From Treponema socranskii subsp. paredis ATCC 35535 (GTDB taxonomy: Bacteria > Spirochaetota > Spirochaetia > Treponematales > Treponemataceae), in the NCBI GenBank assembly GCA_000413015.1, contig KE332516.1, positions 663,793 to 727,792 on the forward strand: a DNA stretch of 64,000 nt, read 5' to 3'. Below, piece after piece: positions 49,834 through 59,957 of the stretch; positions within the stretch are counted from its first letter, which is position 1, and each line of letters begins with the position of its first letter. The notes beneath the pieces were generated by a model. It saw only the letters and a list, made by a program, of their open reading frames with translations, made no database searches and was not told the DNA's origin. Both the position numbers and the translations under genes were made by a program.

Positions 49834-51489
49834 ATGAAAAATCGGGCGCTCTTGTATACCGACTACACCGACAATCTCACGGCTCTCGTTCATTGCCTTA
49901 TAAAACACGGCTGCGAAATTCTGTCGGCGGGGCAAACCGGAAAGCTGCTCGCGGATGCCGATATCGCGTACACGGCGGTGTCCGTTTTCGACGATTCGCC
50001 GCGCACTTTCGGCGACTACGAGGCGATGCTGCAATCGCTCGTTACAAGCGGCAGGCAAAACGAATTCGGCCGCTCCGACGAAACGGGTGCGATCCGCTTG
50101 GTTTGCATCAATTTGGAACCCGTATCTCATGCGCGGAAAAATTATAAATCGCTCGATTCCGTTGCGGACAAAATCGATATGCGCGCCCTCTCCTTCATTC
50201 AAGCGGCGTGCAAAAATTATAAAAACATACTCATACTCACCGATCCCGTCGATTATGAAGAAGCGATCGTTAAAATAGAAACACAAAGTATTTCCGAAGC
50301 GTTCCGGCTCTACCTTGCGGCAAAAGCGTTCAATATGATTTCGGCTTGTACCGCCGCGGCGGGAAACGCGATTTTACAGCAGGCGGGAGATAAATCCTAT
50401 CCCCGCTATTTTATGCTGCCGTATAAAAAATCCGAAGAGCTGATAAATAAAGAGCAGTCGCACCGTTCGGCCTGTCTCTACACGCTTTTACACGGAGGTG
50501 CGCTCGACAGTTTGCGGAAAAATCAGGGCGGGGAACTTTTGTACAGTCTCTACGTCAATATCGATGCGGTATGGGAAAGCCTCAGCAATTTTTCCGCGTT
50601 GTTGAGAAAGCCTCCGACGGTAACAGAACGCGGCGACAACGGGAACGAAATAGAAATGCGTTTTACGCCGGCGGCAGGATCGGTATTTACGTGTTCGTCA
50701 AAACACGGCATTCCCGTCAGCGCAGCACTCGGTTCTAACTGTACCGAATCCTTTCAAAAGATGTCCGCCTGCAGAAAAGCGTTTTTGGAAAATGCGGTCG
50801 CAGGATTCAGCGCAGTCGTCGACGAAAGCGCAGCAAACGAATTATTAAAATCGAATTTGGCGGCGGTCGTCGCGCCGGACTTTACGGCGGGAGCAAAAAC
50901 GCTGCTTGCCGAGCGGAAAGATATCCGCCTGATCACGATGTCGACACCGGCGACGATATCGTACAATATCCGCTCGCTCAACGGCGGCCTCATCGTCGAA
51001 GAAGACAAAGTTACGCTCTTCGATTCATGGAAGGTCGTCACAAAAGCGCGGCCGACACAAATTCAAGCCGATGAGGCGGCATTCGCTCAGCTCGTCATGC
51101 TCGGTGCAAAACACGACGCGGCGGCCGTCATCGGAAATATGACGACGATCGGTATGTGCTGCGCGGCGCTCGCTCCGGCGGACGCTTGCTTTGCGGCGAT
51201 CAACAGAGCTGCAAACAATATGCAAAGCGAACCGGCAAAAAGCGCACCGCCTGCCGAAACGCTCGTAAGCGCAAGCGCACTGCCCTTTGACAAGGGTTTC
51301 GAACGTTTCATAAATAGCGGCATACGTCTCATTTTGCAGCCCGGCGGTACCGATTCCGATTCCGAATTTATTAAATTTTGCAACGAACACGGTATCGCCA
51401 TGGTTTTTACGGATGATGAAGCGGCTTATCGAACGGAATCAACAAGCTCGGCGCGGACCGTCGAGGCATTGAATCCTTCTCACGAATAA
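49834..51489 (+). CDS. Divergent PurH-like protein (AICAR transformylase/IMP cyclohydrolase family)
   Basis: 551 residues from the ATG at 49834. The domain order is that of PurH: an N-terminal MGS-like cyclohydrolase domain (LVHCLIKHGCEILSAGQTGK, then AFNMISACTAAAGNAIL) and a C-terminal transformylase domain (SSKHGIPVSAALGSN, SISYNIRSLNGGLIVEE-like, ILQPGGTDSDSEF, EHGIAMVFTDDEAAY). The catalytic Lys-His pair survives in SSKHG, but the usual KHxNPCG continues as GIPVS. The YGxNPHQ and GAGQMSR motifs are not found, and the final xRHFRH is gone. It may be a low-activity or repurposed PurH. Confidence 0.75.
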   Translation: MKNRALLYTDYTDNLTALVHCLIKHGCEILSAGQTGKLLADADIAYTAVSVFDDSPRTFGDYEAMLQSLVTSGRQNEFGRSDETGAIRLVCINLEPVSHARKNYKSLDSVADKIDMRALSFIQAACKNYKNILILTDPVDYEEAIVKIETQSISEAFRLYLAAKAFNMISACTAAAGNAILQQAGDKSYPRYFMLPYKKSEELINKEQSHRSACLYTLLHGGALDSLRKNQGGELLYSLYVNIDAVWESLSNFSALLRKPPTVTERGDNGNEIEMRFTPAAGSVFTCSSKHGIPVSAALGSNCTESFQKMSACRKAFLENAVAGFSAVVDESAANELLKSNLAAVVAPDFTAGAKTLLAERKDIRLITMSTPATISYNIRSLNGGLIVEEDKVTLFDSWKVVTKARPTQIQADEAAFAQLVMLGAKHDAAAVIGNMTTIGMCCAALAPADACFAAINRAANNMQSEPAKSAPPAETLVSASALPFDKGFERFINSGIRLILQPGGTDSDSEFIKFCNEHGIAMVFTDDEAAYRTESTSSARTVEALNPSHE

Positions 51490-51503
51490 AATCGAGGTTG
51501 TTA

Positions 51504-52574
51504 ATGATATACTATTTCGGTGCATATCTGCAGCATTTTTTCGGACCGGCAAGGCTCCTCCAATCGTACACGGTACTCATAACGCTCGCGCTTTATACGG
51601 GCTTTATCGCTTCGATGCGCCTTTTGCCCCGCTTTTACGAGCGTCTGCCGCACGACAGAGGCAGGGAATTTACGCTCACTGCGGAAGCATCGAAAGGAAA
51701 ACCGACGGGAGCCGGCATCGTCTTCATCACGGTATTTATCGTCATCGTGTTTTTATGTACGCCGCTTACGATCCTGCAAGGCGGCACGCTTATATTGACG
51801 TGGATTATGATGCTCACGGGATTTCTTGACGATAAGAGCCTTGCAAGCTGGGGCGAATACCGCAAAGCGCTGCTCGACCTTATTATAAGTTTTGCAGAAG
51901 CGCTGCTGCTTTTTTATTGTCTTAAAAGCCTGTCGCCCGACGGTCACGTCCGCTTTTGGCTGCCCTTCGTTACGCATCCGGTTTCGGTAAACGTCGCGGT
52001 ATATGTGATCGTGTGTACGATTTTGCTGTGGGCGTCGATCAATACGACGAACTGCACCGACGGAGTGGACGGGCTTTCGGGCACGCTCGTGCTCATCGCG
52101 CTCATCACGATGGGATCGATTTTTTATTTTGTGCTCGGGCACATCGATATAGCCGAATACCTGCTCGTACCGCATTTGCCGAAAGGCGCGAACTGGGCAG
52201 TCATAAGTTTTGCACTCGCAGGTTCTCTTATGGGATACCTCTGGCACAACGCATACCCGAGCAAAGTGCTCATGGGAGACGCCGGCAGCCGCGCGCTCGG
52301 CTTTTTTATCGGCGTATGCGTTATGGTCAGCGGCAACCCCTTTTTGATTTTGGCGACATCGACGATCATGTCTATAAACGGCGGCATGGGATTATTGAAA
52401 GTCGCGCTGCTGCGTTTTTTTCATATACGCATATTCAACAATATCCGCTTTCCGCTGCACGACGAAATGCGTAAAAAGCGCGGATGGTCGCCGACGCAAG
52501 TACTTATCAAATTCGTCATCATGCAGCTGCTCATAACGGTAGCGCTGATCGGCATATTCTTTAAAGTGCGCTGA
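51504..52574 (+). CDS. mraY: MraY-type phospho-N-acetylmuramoyl-pentapeptide transferase
   Basis: 356 residues from the ATG at 51504 (GAGG upstream). About ten membrane helices. The polyprenyl-phosphate transferase motifs are present: the DDK aspartates in MLTGFLDDKSLASWGEYRK, NCTDGVDGLSG and GDAGSRALGFF. The MraY-specific HxHxE loop is seen as PLHDEMRKKRGWSPTQV. The enzyme makes lipid I in peptidoglycan synthesis. It follows the PurH-like gene by 14 nt, not a mur cluster, so its isolated position is worth noting. Confidence 0.88.
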   Translation: MIYYFGAYLQHFFGPARLLQSYTVLITLALYTGFIASMRLLPRFYERLPHDRGREFTLTAEASKGKPTGAGIVFITVFIVIVFLCTPLTILQGGTLILTWIMMLTGFLDDKSLASWGEYRKALLDLIISFAEALLLFYCLKSLSPDGHVRFWLPFVTHPVSVNVAVYVIVCTILLWASINTTNCTDGVDGLSGTLVLIALITMGSIFYFVLGHIDIAEYLLVPHLPKGANWAVISFALAGSLMGYLWHNAYPSKVLMGDAGSRALGFFIGVCVMVSGNPFLILATSTIMSINGGMGLLKVALLRFFHIRIFNNIRFPLHDEMRKKRGWSPTQVLIKFVIMQLLITVALIGIFFKVR

Positions 52575-52585
52575 GTGTTTCGTAT

Positions 52586-52601
52586 ATGCGCATCCGCGCA
52601 T
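52586..52601. terminator. Short hairpin between convergent genes
   Basis: ATGCGC-ATCC-GCGCAT, a 6-bp stem in the 31-bp gap between mraY and the RND pump gene. Possible weak bidirectional terminator. Confidence 0.3.
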
Positions 52602-52605
52602 GTGC

Positions 52606-55600
52606 TCACATGAAAAAAAGTTTTATCCCCTCTTTGGGAAATTTTTTCTTCAGCATCCTGACGGCAGCCGAAATCATTGCCGCATCCGCTTTTTTTACGT
52701 AGGCGATCATCATAAAATTCTGTTCGGGCCATGTCGCAGTTCCGAGTTTGTAGTTGTCGCCGCCTCGCCCGTTTACCGTCGGAATGATCGTATAGCGGAT
52801 ATCCGGAACAGCCTGTTCAAGCGTTTCGACGATATCGTCTTCGACCGATTGATTTGCGATAATGCCGGCCTGCACGCAATCCGTTTCGGCAGGCATATCG
52901 CCGCTTTGGATAAAATCCGCGACCGCCTGCGCGGCACCGCCATCGATCGATTTTTTTTCTTTCATAACAAGCGAATAAAGTACCGGAATGATAAAGAGCG
53001 TGACGAATGTACTCGACGTCAAACCGCCGACGATCGAAAGGCCGATCGGCTGTACCATTTGAGCGGTTCCTTCGAATTGAAAACACATCGGAAGCGTACC
53101 GAGAATCGTCGTGAGCGTCGTCATAAGCACGGGACGAAGTCTGCTCGCACCCGCTTCAAGACAGGCTTCTTTCATTTTCATGCCGCGGTCAATGAGGAGA
53201 TTCGTATAGTCGACAAGGATGATGCCGTTATTGACGACGATACCCACCAGCATGATGATACCGACCATCGACGTCATAGCCATCGTCTGTCCGGTAAATT
53301 TATAGATAAAGACGACGCCGATTATTAAAAACGGAATCGTCATCATATTGATAAGCGGCGCTTTAAACGATTCGTAAGTCGCAGCCATAACGCCGAACAC
53401 GAGAAGGAGCGCCATAAGCGCGATCGAACCGTAAACATTTTTCTGTTTTTGCACGTCGCTCCACGAACCTTCGTAGCTGACGGTAACGTTTTCGGGAATG
53501 ACAAAAGTATCGGCGATACGCGACTTGATTTCGTTTTCGACGACGTTCGCATTTTCATCCGATATGATATCCGCCGACACTTCTATGACGCGGCTTTGAT
53601 TTTCCCGATTGATGCTGACGGGACCGAGCCCTTTTTTAAGTGAAGCGAAATTCGCAACGCTCACCATACCGTTCGTACCGCGCACGTAAATCGATTCGAG
53701 ATCGGAAACTTTATCGCGGTCTTCCGGCCGGTACATAACGATGACATCGTATTCTTTGCCGTTCGAACGGTATACCGTCGACGTAACTCCGTTCATCGCA
53801 TAATTGATTTCGCGCGCAACCGTCGTAACGTCCACGCCGAACGCGTATGCCCGCTGCCGATCGATGACGACTTCGACTTGCGGTAAACCCTTTTTCGTAT
53901 CGATCGTCACTTCGCCTACGGCATCGATTTTTTCCATTACGTCTTTTATTTTGTCGGAAACCGAAAGCGCCGCTTCAAGATCGTCCGAACGAACCTTTAT
54001 AACGATATCGCTTCCCGAAATCTGACCGCGCCAGCCCGCACCGAACGAAAGCTGCGCGTCCGCAAATTCGTCGAAATGCGCGCGAAGCTTTTTCTGAATC
54101 GTTTCGGATGTGTCGATCTGTTTACTCGTTTCGGGAAGGCGGATCGAAAGCGAACCCGTATACGTCGACGCGCTCGACCGTCTGCCGCCCGTCCCGACGC
54201 TCATGATCAGCGTCGTGTAGCCTTGTATTTCTTCCTTTGCAATCGTTTCAAAGGCTTGCACGACTTTGGTCGTTTCCGCAAGCGAAGTTCCGGTCGGCAT
54301 CGTCACATTGAGCGTCACGCTGTCGTCTCCGCCGCCCCGCCCCATCATATTGATTTTCAGTGTCGGAAAGAGCGCGAGCGCCATAAAGAGAACGCTTACG
54401 CTCACGACGATCGTCACAGCTCTGTGATCGAGAGCGATCTTCAATCCTCTGCGGTACACTTTCGTGAGGGCGTTTATGATATTTTGAAACGAAGCGTACA
54501 TCGCTTTTAAAACGCGGTTTTGTACCGGTTTTTCCGTTCTGTTCGAAAGCGGCAGAAATTTGCCGGCCAGTACGGGCACGAGAAAAATTGCGACGAACAA
54601 GCTCGACACGAGGGCGATGACGACCGTAAAGATGATGCCTTTGAACATCTGTCCCAACATTTCAAGGTCTTTGAGAAAAAATAAAAACGGAACGAATACG
54701 CAGATCGTCGTGAGATTTCCGGAAATGACGGACATGAGCATTTCCTGAGAACCGAGGGCTGCGGAAATTTTGGGTTTTGCACCGCGCGAGCGGTACGCAT
54801 AAATATTTTCTATGATAACGATGGAGGCATCTACGATCATACCGACGCCGAGAATGAGACCTGTCAACGTCATGATATTGATCGTGATCCCCGCAAAGGA
54901 CATACACATGATCGTAATGACGAGGGAGAGCGGGATCGATATGGATATGATAAGCGTGCTTTTAAAATTCTGCAAAAAGACGAACAAAATAATAACCGCG
55001 AGCAGCAATCCCTGCCACGCCGAAGTCACGAGCGTGCTGATCGTATCGCGGATCGCAGTCGTATCGTCCGATACGATTTCAAGCGTAATATCCGACGGAA
55101 GGAGCGCCTGCACTTGCTCGATTTTTTTATACGTCGCATTTGCAACGGTTACCGAATTCGTGCCGGACTGCTTTGTAACCGAAACGTAAACTCCCGGCTC
55201 CCCGTTTATGAAAACCGTCGAAGACGCGTCTTCGTAGCCCATAAACGCGTTTCCGATATCGCGCAATTTTACGTCGTATCCGTTTACCGTTGTGATAACG
55301 GTATCGTCTATTTCATCGACAGTCGAATATTCACCTGTCGTGCGGACGACGTAGTTCATCTTTCCTTCGGTGATCTTTCCGCCGCCGAGTTCGAAGTTCT
55401 GCTTTGCGAGTGCGGACGATACGGCAGATATGTTCAGACCGTAAGCGGCAAGCCTGTTTTCCGAAATTTCGACGCGGACGATTTTTGTGCGGCCTCCCGA
55501 AACGCTCGCTTCGGCGACGCCGTCCGTCTGTTCGAGAATATCGATAACGTCGTCTTCCGCTATCTGTCTAAGATCGTCCGTCGAACGGTTTCCCCGCATC

Positions 55601-56025
55601 GCGATTCGCATGATCGGCATGGCGGACGCATCCATTTTAAAAATACTCGGAGTCGATGCGCCGTCGGGCAATGAACGCTTGACTCGGTCGAGTTTATCGC
55701 GCACGTCGTTTACGGCCGATTCCAAATCGGTACCGTAATTGAATTCGAGAAACACGGCGCTCGATCCTTCCGATGACGAAGACGTCAGTTCTTTCAAACC
55801 GTTGACGCTCACGAGACTGCTTTCAAGCACTTTCGTCACCGACTTTTCCACCGACTCGGGACCCGCATTCGAATAGGTCGTCGAAACCATAATGAAAGGA
55901 CTGTCGATATCGGGAAAAAGACTGATCGCGATATTGTTAAAACTCGATATGCCGATGATACCGAGCAGTGCAAATACGATGAGTACAAGAACGGGATGTT
56001 CGAGCGTTTTCCGAGATAAACTCAT
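52606..56025 (-). CDS. RND efflux pump subunit with C-terminal PII-like domain
   Basis: 1139 residues. Residues 1 to about 1040 are an HAE-type RND transporter: the start HPVLVLIVFALLGIIGIS, two large periplasmic loops, helix 4 with the proton-relay aspartates in GLILGVGMIVDASIVIIENI, and repeated helices in the second half (GIIMLVGIVVNNGIILVDY). About 90 further residues after a linker (GIIANQSVEDDIVETLEQA, IPTVNGRGGDNYKLGTATW, MIAYVKKADAAMISAAVRML) look like a PII/DUF3240-type ferredoxin-like domain in the cytoplasm. The start overlaps the adaptor gene by 4 nt. Confidence 0.9.
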   Translation of the reverse strand: MSLSRKTLEHPVLVLIVFALLGIIGISSFNNIAISLFPDIDSPFIMVSTTYSNAGPESVEKSVTKVLESSLVSVNGLKELTSSSSEGSSAVFLEFNYGTDLESAVNDVRDKLDRVKRSLPDGASTPSIFKMDASAMPIMRIAMRGNRSTDDLRQIAEDDVIDILEQTDGVAEASVSGGRTKIVRVEISENRLAAYGLNISAVSSALAKQNFELGGGKITEGKMNYVVRTTGEYSTVDEIDDTVITTVNGYDVKLRDIGNAFMGYEDASSTVFINGEPGVYVSVTKQSGTNSVTVANATYKKIEQVQALLPSDITLEIVSDDTTAIRDTISTLVTSAWQGLLLAVIILFVFLQNFKSTLIISISIPLSLVITIMCMSFAGITINIMTLTGLILGVGMIVDASIVIIENIYAYRSRGAKPKISAALGSQEMLMSVISGNLTTICVFVPFLFFLKDLEMLGQMFKGIIFTVVIALVSSLFVAIFLVPVLAGKFLPLSNRTEKPVQNRVLKAMYASFQNIINALTKVYRRGLKIALDHRAVTIVVSVSVLFMALALFPTLKINMMGRGGGDDSVTLNVTMPTGTSLAETTKVVQAFETIAKEEIQGYTTLIMSVGTGGRRSSASTYTGSLSIRLPETSKQIDTSETIQKKLRAHFDEFADAQLSFGAGWRGQISGSDIVIKVRSDDLEAALSVSDKIKDVMEKIDAVGEVTIDTKKGLPQVEVVIDRQRAYAFGVDVTTVAREINYAMNGVTSTVYRSNGKEYDVIVMYRPEDRDKVSDLESIYVRGTNGMVSVANFASLKKGLGPVSINRENQSRVIEVSADIISDENANVVENEIKSRIADTFVIPENVTVSYEGSWSDVQKQKNVYGSIALMALLLVFGVMAATYESFKAPLINMMTIPFLIIGVVFIYKFTGQTMAMTSMVGIIMLVGIVVNNGIILVDYTNLLIDRGMKMKEACLEAGASRLRPVLMTTLTTILGTLPMCFQFEGTAQMVQPIGLSIVGGLTSSTFVTLFIIPVLYSLVMKEKKSIDGGAAQAVADFIQSGDMPAETDCVQAGIIANQSVEDDIVETLEQAVPDIRYTIIPTVNGRGGDNYKLGTATWPEQNFMMIAYVKKADAAMISAAVRMLKKKFPKEGIKLFFM

Positions 56026-56945
56026 TTTTCACCTCGCGCCGCATTCGACAAGTCGCGCACCTTCGTGCCGTTCGAAAGCACTTGTCCGCCTTCGATGACG
56101 ACGCGTTCTCCTTCTTTTATGCCCGACAAAACCTGCACGATGCCGTCCACCGATTGCCCGAGCGTTATTTCGCGTTGTTCGACGGTTTCGTCGTCTTTAA
56201 CGACGTAAAGGTACGGTTTATCGCCTTTTGTAACGACCGCATCGGACGGAAGAGCAACGGCGCCTCCGTAGTCGCGCGTATACAGCTTCACTTTACCGAA
56301 CATACCGGCGTTGATGCGCGAATCGTTTTCATCGAATGTCAAAACGATCTCTTTCGTGCGCGCATTGACGTCCAGTACCGGAGACACGTGCGTTACCGTC
56401 GCCGCAAACACGACGCCGGGATAAGCTTCAAGCGATATCTCCGCTTTCAATCCCGTACGGAGAAAAGCGACATAACGTTCCGGAATCTTCGCGGTGATCT
56501 GCAAGCTCGCAATATCGCCGATCGTCGTAATCGTACTCGATGTCGTAACCTTCGTTCCGACTTTAAGCGGTGTTTTAATAATGCTGCCATTGATCGGAGC
56601 GAGAACGGGGCTCAGCGCATAATTGCTGCCCGGCTCGGACGGATCGACTCGAGCGATCACGTCTCCCCTCCTGACGGGCGAGCCGAGCGCTACGTTCGTA
56701 CTCACGATTTTTCCGCCGATATCGGGATACACGGAAACGGAGTTCACCGCTTCGATGTCGCCGTTCGTGTTGATATAGTCGTGCAGCGTCGCCGTTGCCG
56801 CAATCTGCGTGCGCACGGTCGAAACCCTTTGAGAAGGCACCTTGCCGCGCATCACTGCCGCTCGCCGAGTGCCGAAAAAAGCATAAGTACCTACCGCCAA
56901 AGCCGCAGCAAGTACAACGATTACGATCACCGCCGATTTTTTCAT
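56022..56945 (-). CDS. RND efflux periplasmic adaptor (membrane fusion protein)
   Basis: 307 residues from the ATG at 56945 with GAGGAGA upstream. An N-terminal membrane anchor (SAVIVIVVLAAALAVGTYAFF) precedes the barrel-sandwich (lipoyl-like) strands VNSVSVYPDIGGKIVSTNVA and APINGSIIKTPLKVGTKV and the beta-barrel region NAGMFGKVKLY. The alpha-hairpin is short or absent (few residues between GDVIARVDPS and ALSPVLAPINGS), as in HlyD-like adaptors with minimal hairpins. It joins the inner-membrane pump to the TolC-type channel. Confidence 0.9.
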   Translation of the reverse strand: MKKSAVIVIVVLAAALAVGTYAFFGTRRAAVMRGKVPSQRVSTVRTQIAATATLHDYINTNGDIEAVNSVSVYPDIGGKIVSTNVALGSPVRRGDVIARVDPSEPGSNYALSPVLAPINGSIIKTPLKVGTKVTTSSTITTIGDIASLQITAKIPERYVAFLRTGLKAEISLEAYPGVVFAATVTHVSPVLDVNARTKEIVLTFDENDSRINAGMFGKVKLYTRDYGGAVALPSDAVVTKGDKPYLYVVKDDETVEQREITLGQSVDGIVQVLSGIKEGERVVIEGGQVLSNGTKVRDLSNAARGEK

Positions 56946-57092
56946 ATCCGTTCTCCTCAATTCTCCGTAAAAAGCGTTTCGAGCGGTACGCTTCAAAAAA
57001 CGATCCGCTTCAACTTTATACCGATGCGTTTACCGCACATACGCGGTATCCCTGCAAAACCGATGCCGCATCCCATTCTAAATTAATAATTA

Positions 57093-58367
57093 TTAATTTT
57101 TACCCAAAGAGCCGAACGGAACGCCCAGCGTATACTCAAGATTAATAATTTTCGTGATAAGCGCATACTCCTGCTGCGCAAGATCGGTACGCGCATTTAA
57201 AAGCGAATCGGATGCGGTTTGCAGCGAAAGCAAATCTCGCGATCCGTGATTATACGCATCTTTCGTCATATCGTACGATTTTTGCGCCAAATCGACATTT
57301 GCCCGAAGCGATGCGATCTGCGATTGTATCTGCCGTATCTGTTTGATGTAATTATCGATTTGAATTGCAACCGTCGTCCTGCTGTTTTCAAGCGTAAGCT
57401 CCGCCGTCTTTACGTTATCCGCAGCCGATGCGACCGAGTCGGCGCCCTTCGACCACGGAAGATATCCGTCGAGCGGAATCGAAACGCCGATCGAAAGCGC
57501 ATTCGTCGTAGAAAAATCCTTTGCGATATTCGTTTTCGATTTGCCGTATGTCCATCCCGCGCTCACCGTCGGCCCCCATGCGGCAAAACGCCGTGCAAGC
57601 AGCGCCGCCTGAGCGATCTTTACGCTGTTTTTCCCGGCGCGGACAACAGGCGTATCTTCGGCATCGACTTCGAGTCTTATATCGCCGAAAGAACGCGCGT
57701 CGTCAAGAGAACCCGAAAGTACGACTTCGCTCGATTGATCGATTCCGAGCATCTGTTTGAATGACGCAAAATCGTTGGCAAAGGTTATCTCGGCGGATTC
57801 GAGCGACGGCTTAAGCCGTTCGTATTTTACTTGGCTGGACAGCATATCCAGCTCCGAAAGCTGACCGCTTTTGTATTTTCTCGCGTTTTGTTCGTACTGC
57901 TGACCGGCGGTTTCAAGATTGCGCCGCTGCAATTCTATATATTCAAGTTCATACAGAAGATGATAAAACGCGCTGCGCACTTTGAGTTCGATCGAATGCA
58001 GCGCTTCGTCATAAGTAAGAAGTCCGTTTTCATAATTGAGAGCGGCGGTTTTTACAGACGAATAGATCGACGGAGAAAGCGCAAAGTTCACTGACCCTTG
58101 AATCGAAAAATTGTAATCGTATTGACGCGCGTCGCCCGCAACGGGAAAAAGCATATTTGCGCTGACGGACGCGCTCGGACTCACGCCGTTCCACGAATGA
58201 TTTTTTGCGCGCTTGAGCGAGTCGAGCGTGATTTTATCTTTTTGTACGGAGATATTGTTTTCCAGCGCGTACTTCACCGCGCGATCGACCGTCAGCTCTT
58301 CGGCAAACAAAGCTCCGATAAAACAAAGCCCGGCGGCAAGGAGCGCCGCAACCTTTTTCAAAATCAT
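57093..58367 (-). CDS. TolC-family outer-membrane efflux protein
   Basis: 424 residues; GAGG precedes the ATG. A signal peptide (VAALLAAGLCFIGALFA) is followed by two OEP repeats of helical hairpins and strands: LTVDRAVKYALENNISVQKD is the classic start, and repeats of LSELDMLSSQVKYERLKPSLESAEITF and QSYDMTKDAYNHG-like segments follow. It makes the trimeric exit duct for the adaptor/RND pair downstream on the same strand. First gene of the efflux operon. Confidence 0.93.
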   Translation of the reverse strand: MILKKVAALLAAGLCFIGALFAEELTVDRAVKYALENNISVQKDKITLDSLKRAKNHSWNGVSPSASVSANMLFPVAGDARQYDYNFSIQGSVNFALSPSIYSSVKTAALNYENGLLTYDEALHSIELKVRSAFYHLLYELEYIELQRRNLETAGQQYEQNARKYKSGQLSELDMLSSQVKYERLKPSLESAEITFANDFASFKQMLGIDQSSEVVLSGSLDDARSFGDIRLEVDAEDTPVVRAGKNSVKIAQAALLARRFAAWGPTVSAGWTYGKSKTNIAKDFSTTNALSIGVSIPLDGYLPWSKGADSVASAADNVKTAELTLENSRTTVAIQIDNYIKQIRQIQSQIASLRANVDLAQKSYDMTKDAYNHGSRDLLSLQTASDSLLNARTDLAQQEYALITKIINLEYTLGVPFGSLGKN

Positions 58368-58386
58368 ACCGCCATCCTCTTAATTT

Positions 58387-58416
58387 ATTATAAATTAAAC
58401 TGCGGCAAGGTTACAA
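58387..58416 (-). promoter_or_regulatory. Sigma70-type promoter of the efflux operon
   Basis: TTGTAA (58411-58416) and TATAAT (58387-58392) on the minus strand, 18 nt apart, about 20 nt before the TolC-type start. Confidence 0.5.
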
Positions 58417-58524
58417 GCAAATCATAAGAACAAATTGTTATTACGAGATAAAAAATTGTTATTTTTTTTCAGCGGACGATATCGGTTTCTAAAAGAAGTT
58501 CAAGTTTTCAGATACGGCCGATTA

Positions 58525-59949
58525 TTATTTTCCATCGGAAAAATAGCGGAGCGCGTTGCCGAAAGAAATATCTTTTACGATACGGACGATGTCGTCGTTA
58601 TTATCGGGATATTCGCCGTCTTCGACCCACGTACCGATAAGATTGCATAAAATGCGGCGAAAATATTCGTGCCGAGGATAAGATAAAAAACTTCTGCTGT
58701 CCGTAAGCATACCGACGAAAGCGCTCAGCATGCCGATGCTTGAAAGTACTGAGAGCTGATATTCCATTCCGTCTTTATGATCGCAAAACCACCACGCGGA
58801 ACCGAGCTGCATCTTGCCGCGAACGGGCGCTCTTTGGAAGCATCCCATAATCGATGCGAAAGGATAATAATCTTTCGGGTTCAGAGAATACAATATCGTT
58901 TTCGGAAGACCTGCGCGCGTTTCCGCAAAGTCAAGAAATTTCGCGAGTTTGTCCGCAACGCCGTAATCGCAAACCGCATCGTAACCGGTATCGGGACCCG
59001 AAGCGGCAAAAGCACGCGAGTTAAGGTTTCTGCATACATTCACGTGCAGCTGCATTGCGATATTCCGTTTCGCGTACGCTTCGGCGAGAGAAGCCAGCAC
59101 TTTCGTCATATACGCTTCGGCATCGGAATCGTCGATCGCTTTTCCGCCGAGCGCGGCTTCAAAGGCCGCTTGTATTTTTTTATCGGACTGAATGTTGAAC
59201 GGCACATACGGAAGGCCGTGATCGGCACAAAGGCAGCCGCAGGAAACGAAAAAGTCGAGCCGTTTTACAAGAGCTTCGATCACGTCGTCGACGCTGCGTA
59301 TATCGGTTTTTGCCGACTGCGCAAGACGGCAGATATAGGATGCGAACGAGGGCTTCGTTATACACAGCGCATTGTCGGGGCGGAAGGAGGGCATCACTTT
59401 CGTCGCAATCTTTCCGATCGGCGCAATACCCGATGCGATCGCTTTGTGATATTCGAGCGTGTCGGCGGGATCGTCGGTCGTACCCACGGCGTATATATTG
59501 AATTTATTAAAAATATTTTTTACCGTAACCGTTCCGTCGGAAAGCAGCGCATTCGCCTTTTCCCAAATTACGGGCGCCGACGCGCGGGTAAGCGGCTGTG
59601 CAATATCGAAATAACGCTGCAGCTCCAAATGCGTCCAATGGTACAGAGGATTGCCGATGAGGTTTTCAATCGTTTCCGCCCATTTTAAAAATCGCTCGTA
59701 AGGAGGAGCGTCTCCGGTAATAAATTTTTCATCGATGCCGCATGCGCGCATCATACGCCACTTATAGTGATCGCCGCATCCGCCCGTTCCGAGCCACAGA
59801 TTCGCCAAATTGTCGAAACGTTTATTTTCGGCTATCTCTTTCGGATCGAGATGACAGTGGTAATCGAAAATCGGTTCGGACGCACATGCGTCAAAGAGCA
59901 TCCTCGCGGTTTTATTTTTTAATAAAAAATCGGCATCCATAAACGGCAT
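58525..59949 (-). CDS. uxaC: Glucuronate isomerase
   Basis: 474 residues from the ATG at 59949, preceded by GGGAAGG at the end of the structured repeat; the reading from 60048 would translate the repeat. Amidohydrolase-related fold with the metal motif FDYHCHLDPKEIAE near residue 25, then WLGTGGCGDHYKWRMMRA, the TDDPADTLEYHK loop and LHVNVCRNLNSR. It converts D-glucuronate to fructuronate (or galacturonate to tagaturonate). Last gene of the hexuronate group. Confidence 0.94.
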   Translation of the reverse strand: MPFMDADFLLKNKTARMLFDACASEPIFDYHCHLDPKEIAENKRFDNLANLWLGTGGCGDHYKWRMMRACGIDEKFITGDAPPYERFLKWAETIENLIGNPLYHWTHLELQRYFDIAQPLTRASAPVIWEKANALLSDGTVTVKNIFNKFNIYAVGTTDDPADTLEYHKAIASGIAPIGKIATKVMPSFRPDNALCITKPSFASYICRLAQSAKTDIRSVDDVIEALVKRLDFFVSCGCLCADHGLPYVPFNIQSDKKIQAAFEAALGGKAIDDSDAEAYMTKVLASLAEAYAKRNIAMQLHVNVCRNLNSRAFAASGPDTGYDAVCDYGVADKLAKFLDFAETRAGLPKTILYSLNPKDYYPFASIMGCFQRAPVRGKMQLGSAWWFCDHKDGMEYQLSVLSSIGMLSAFVGMLTDSRSFLSYPRHEYFRRILCNLIGTWVEDGEYPDNNDDIVRIVKDISFGNALRYFSDGK

Positions 59950-59957
59950 AATCGCCT

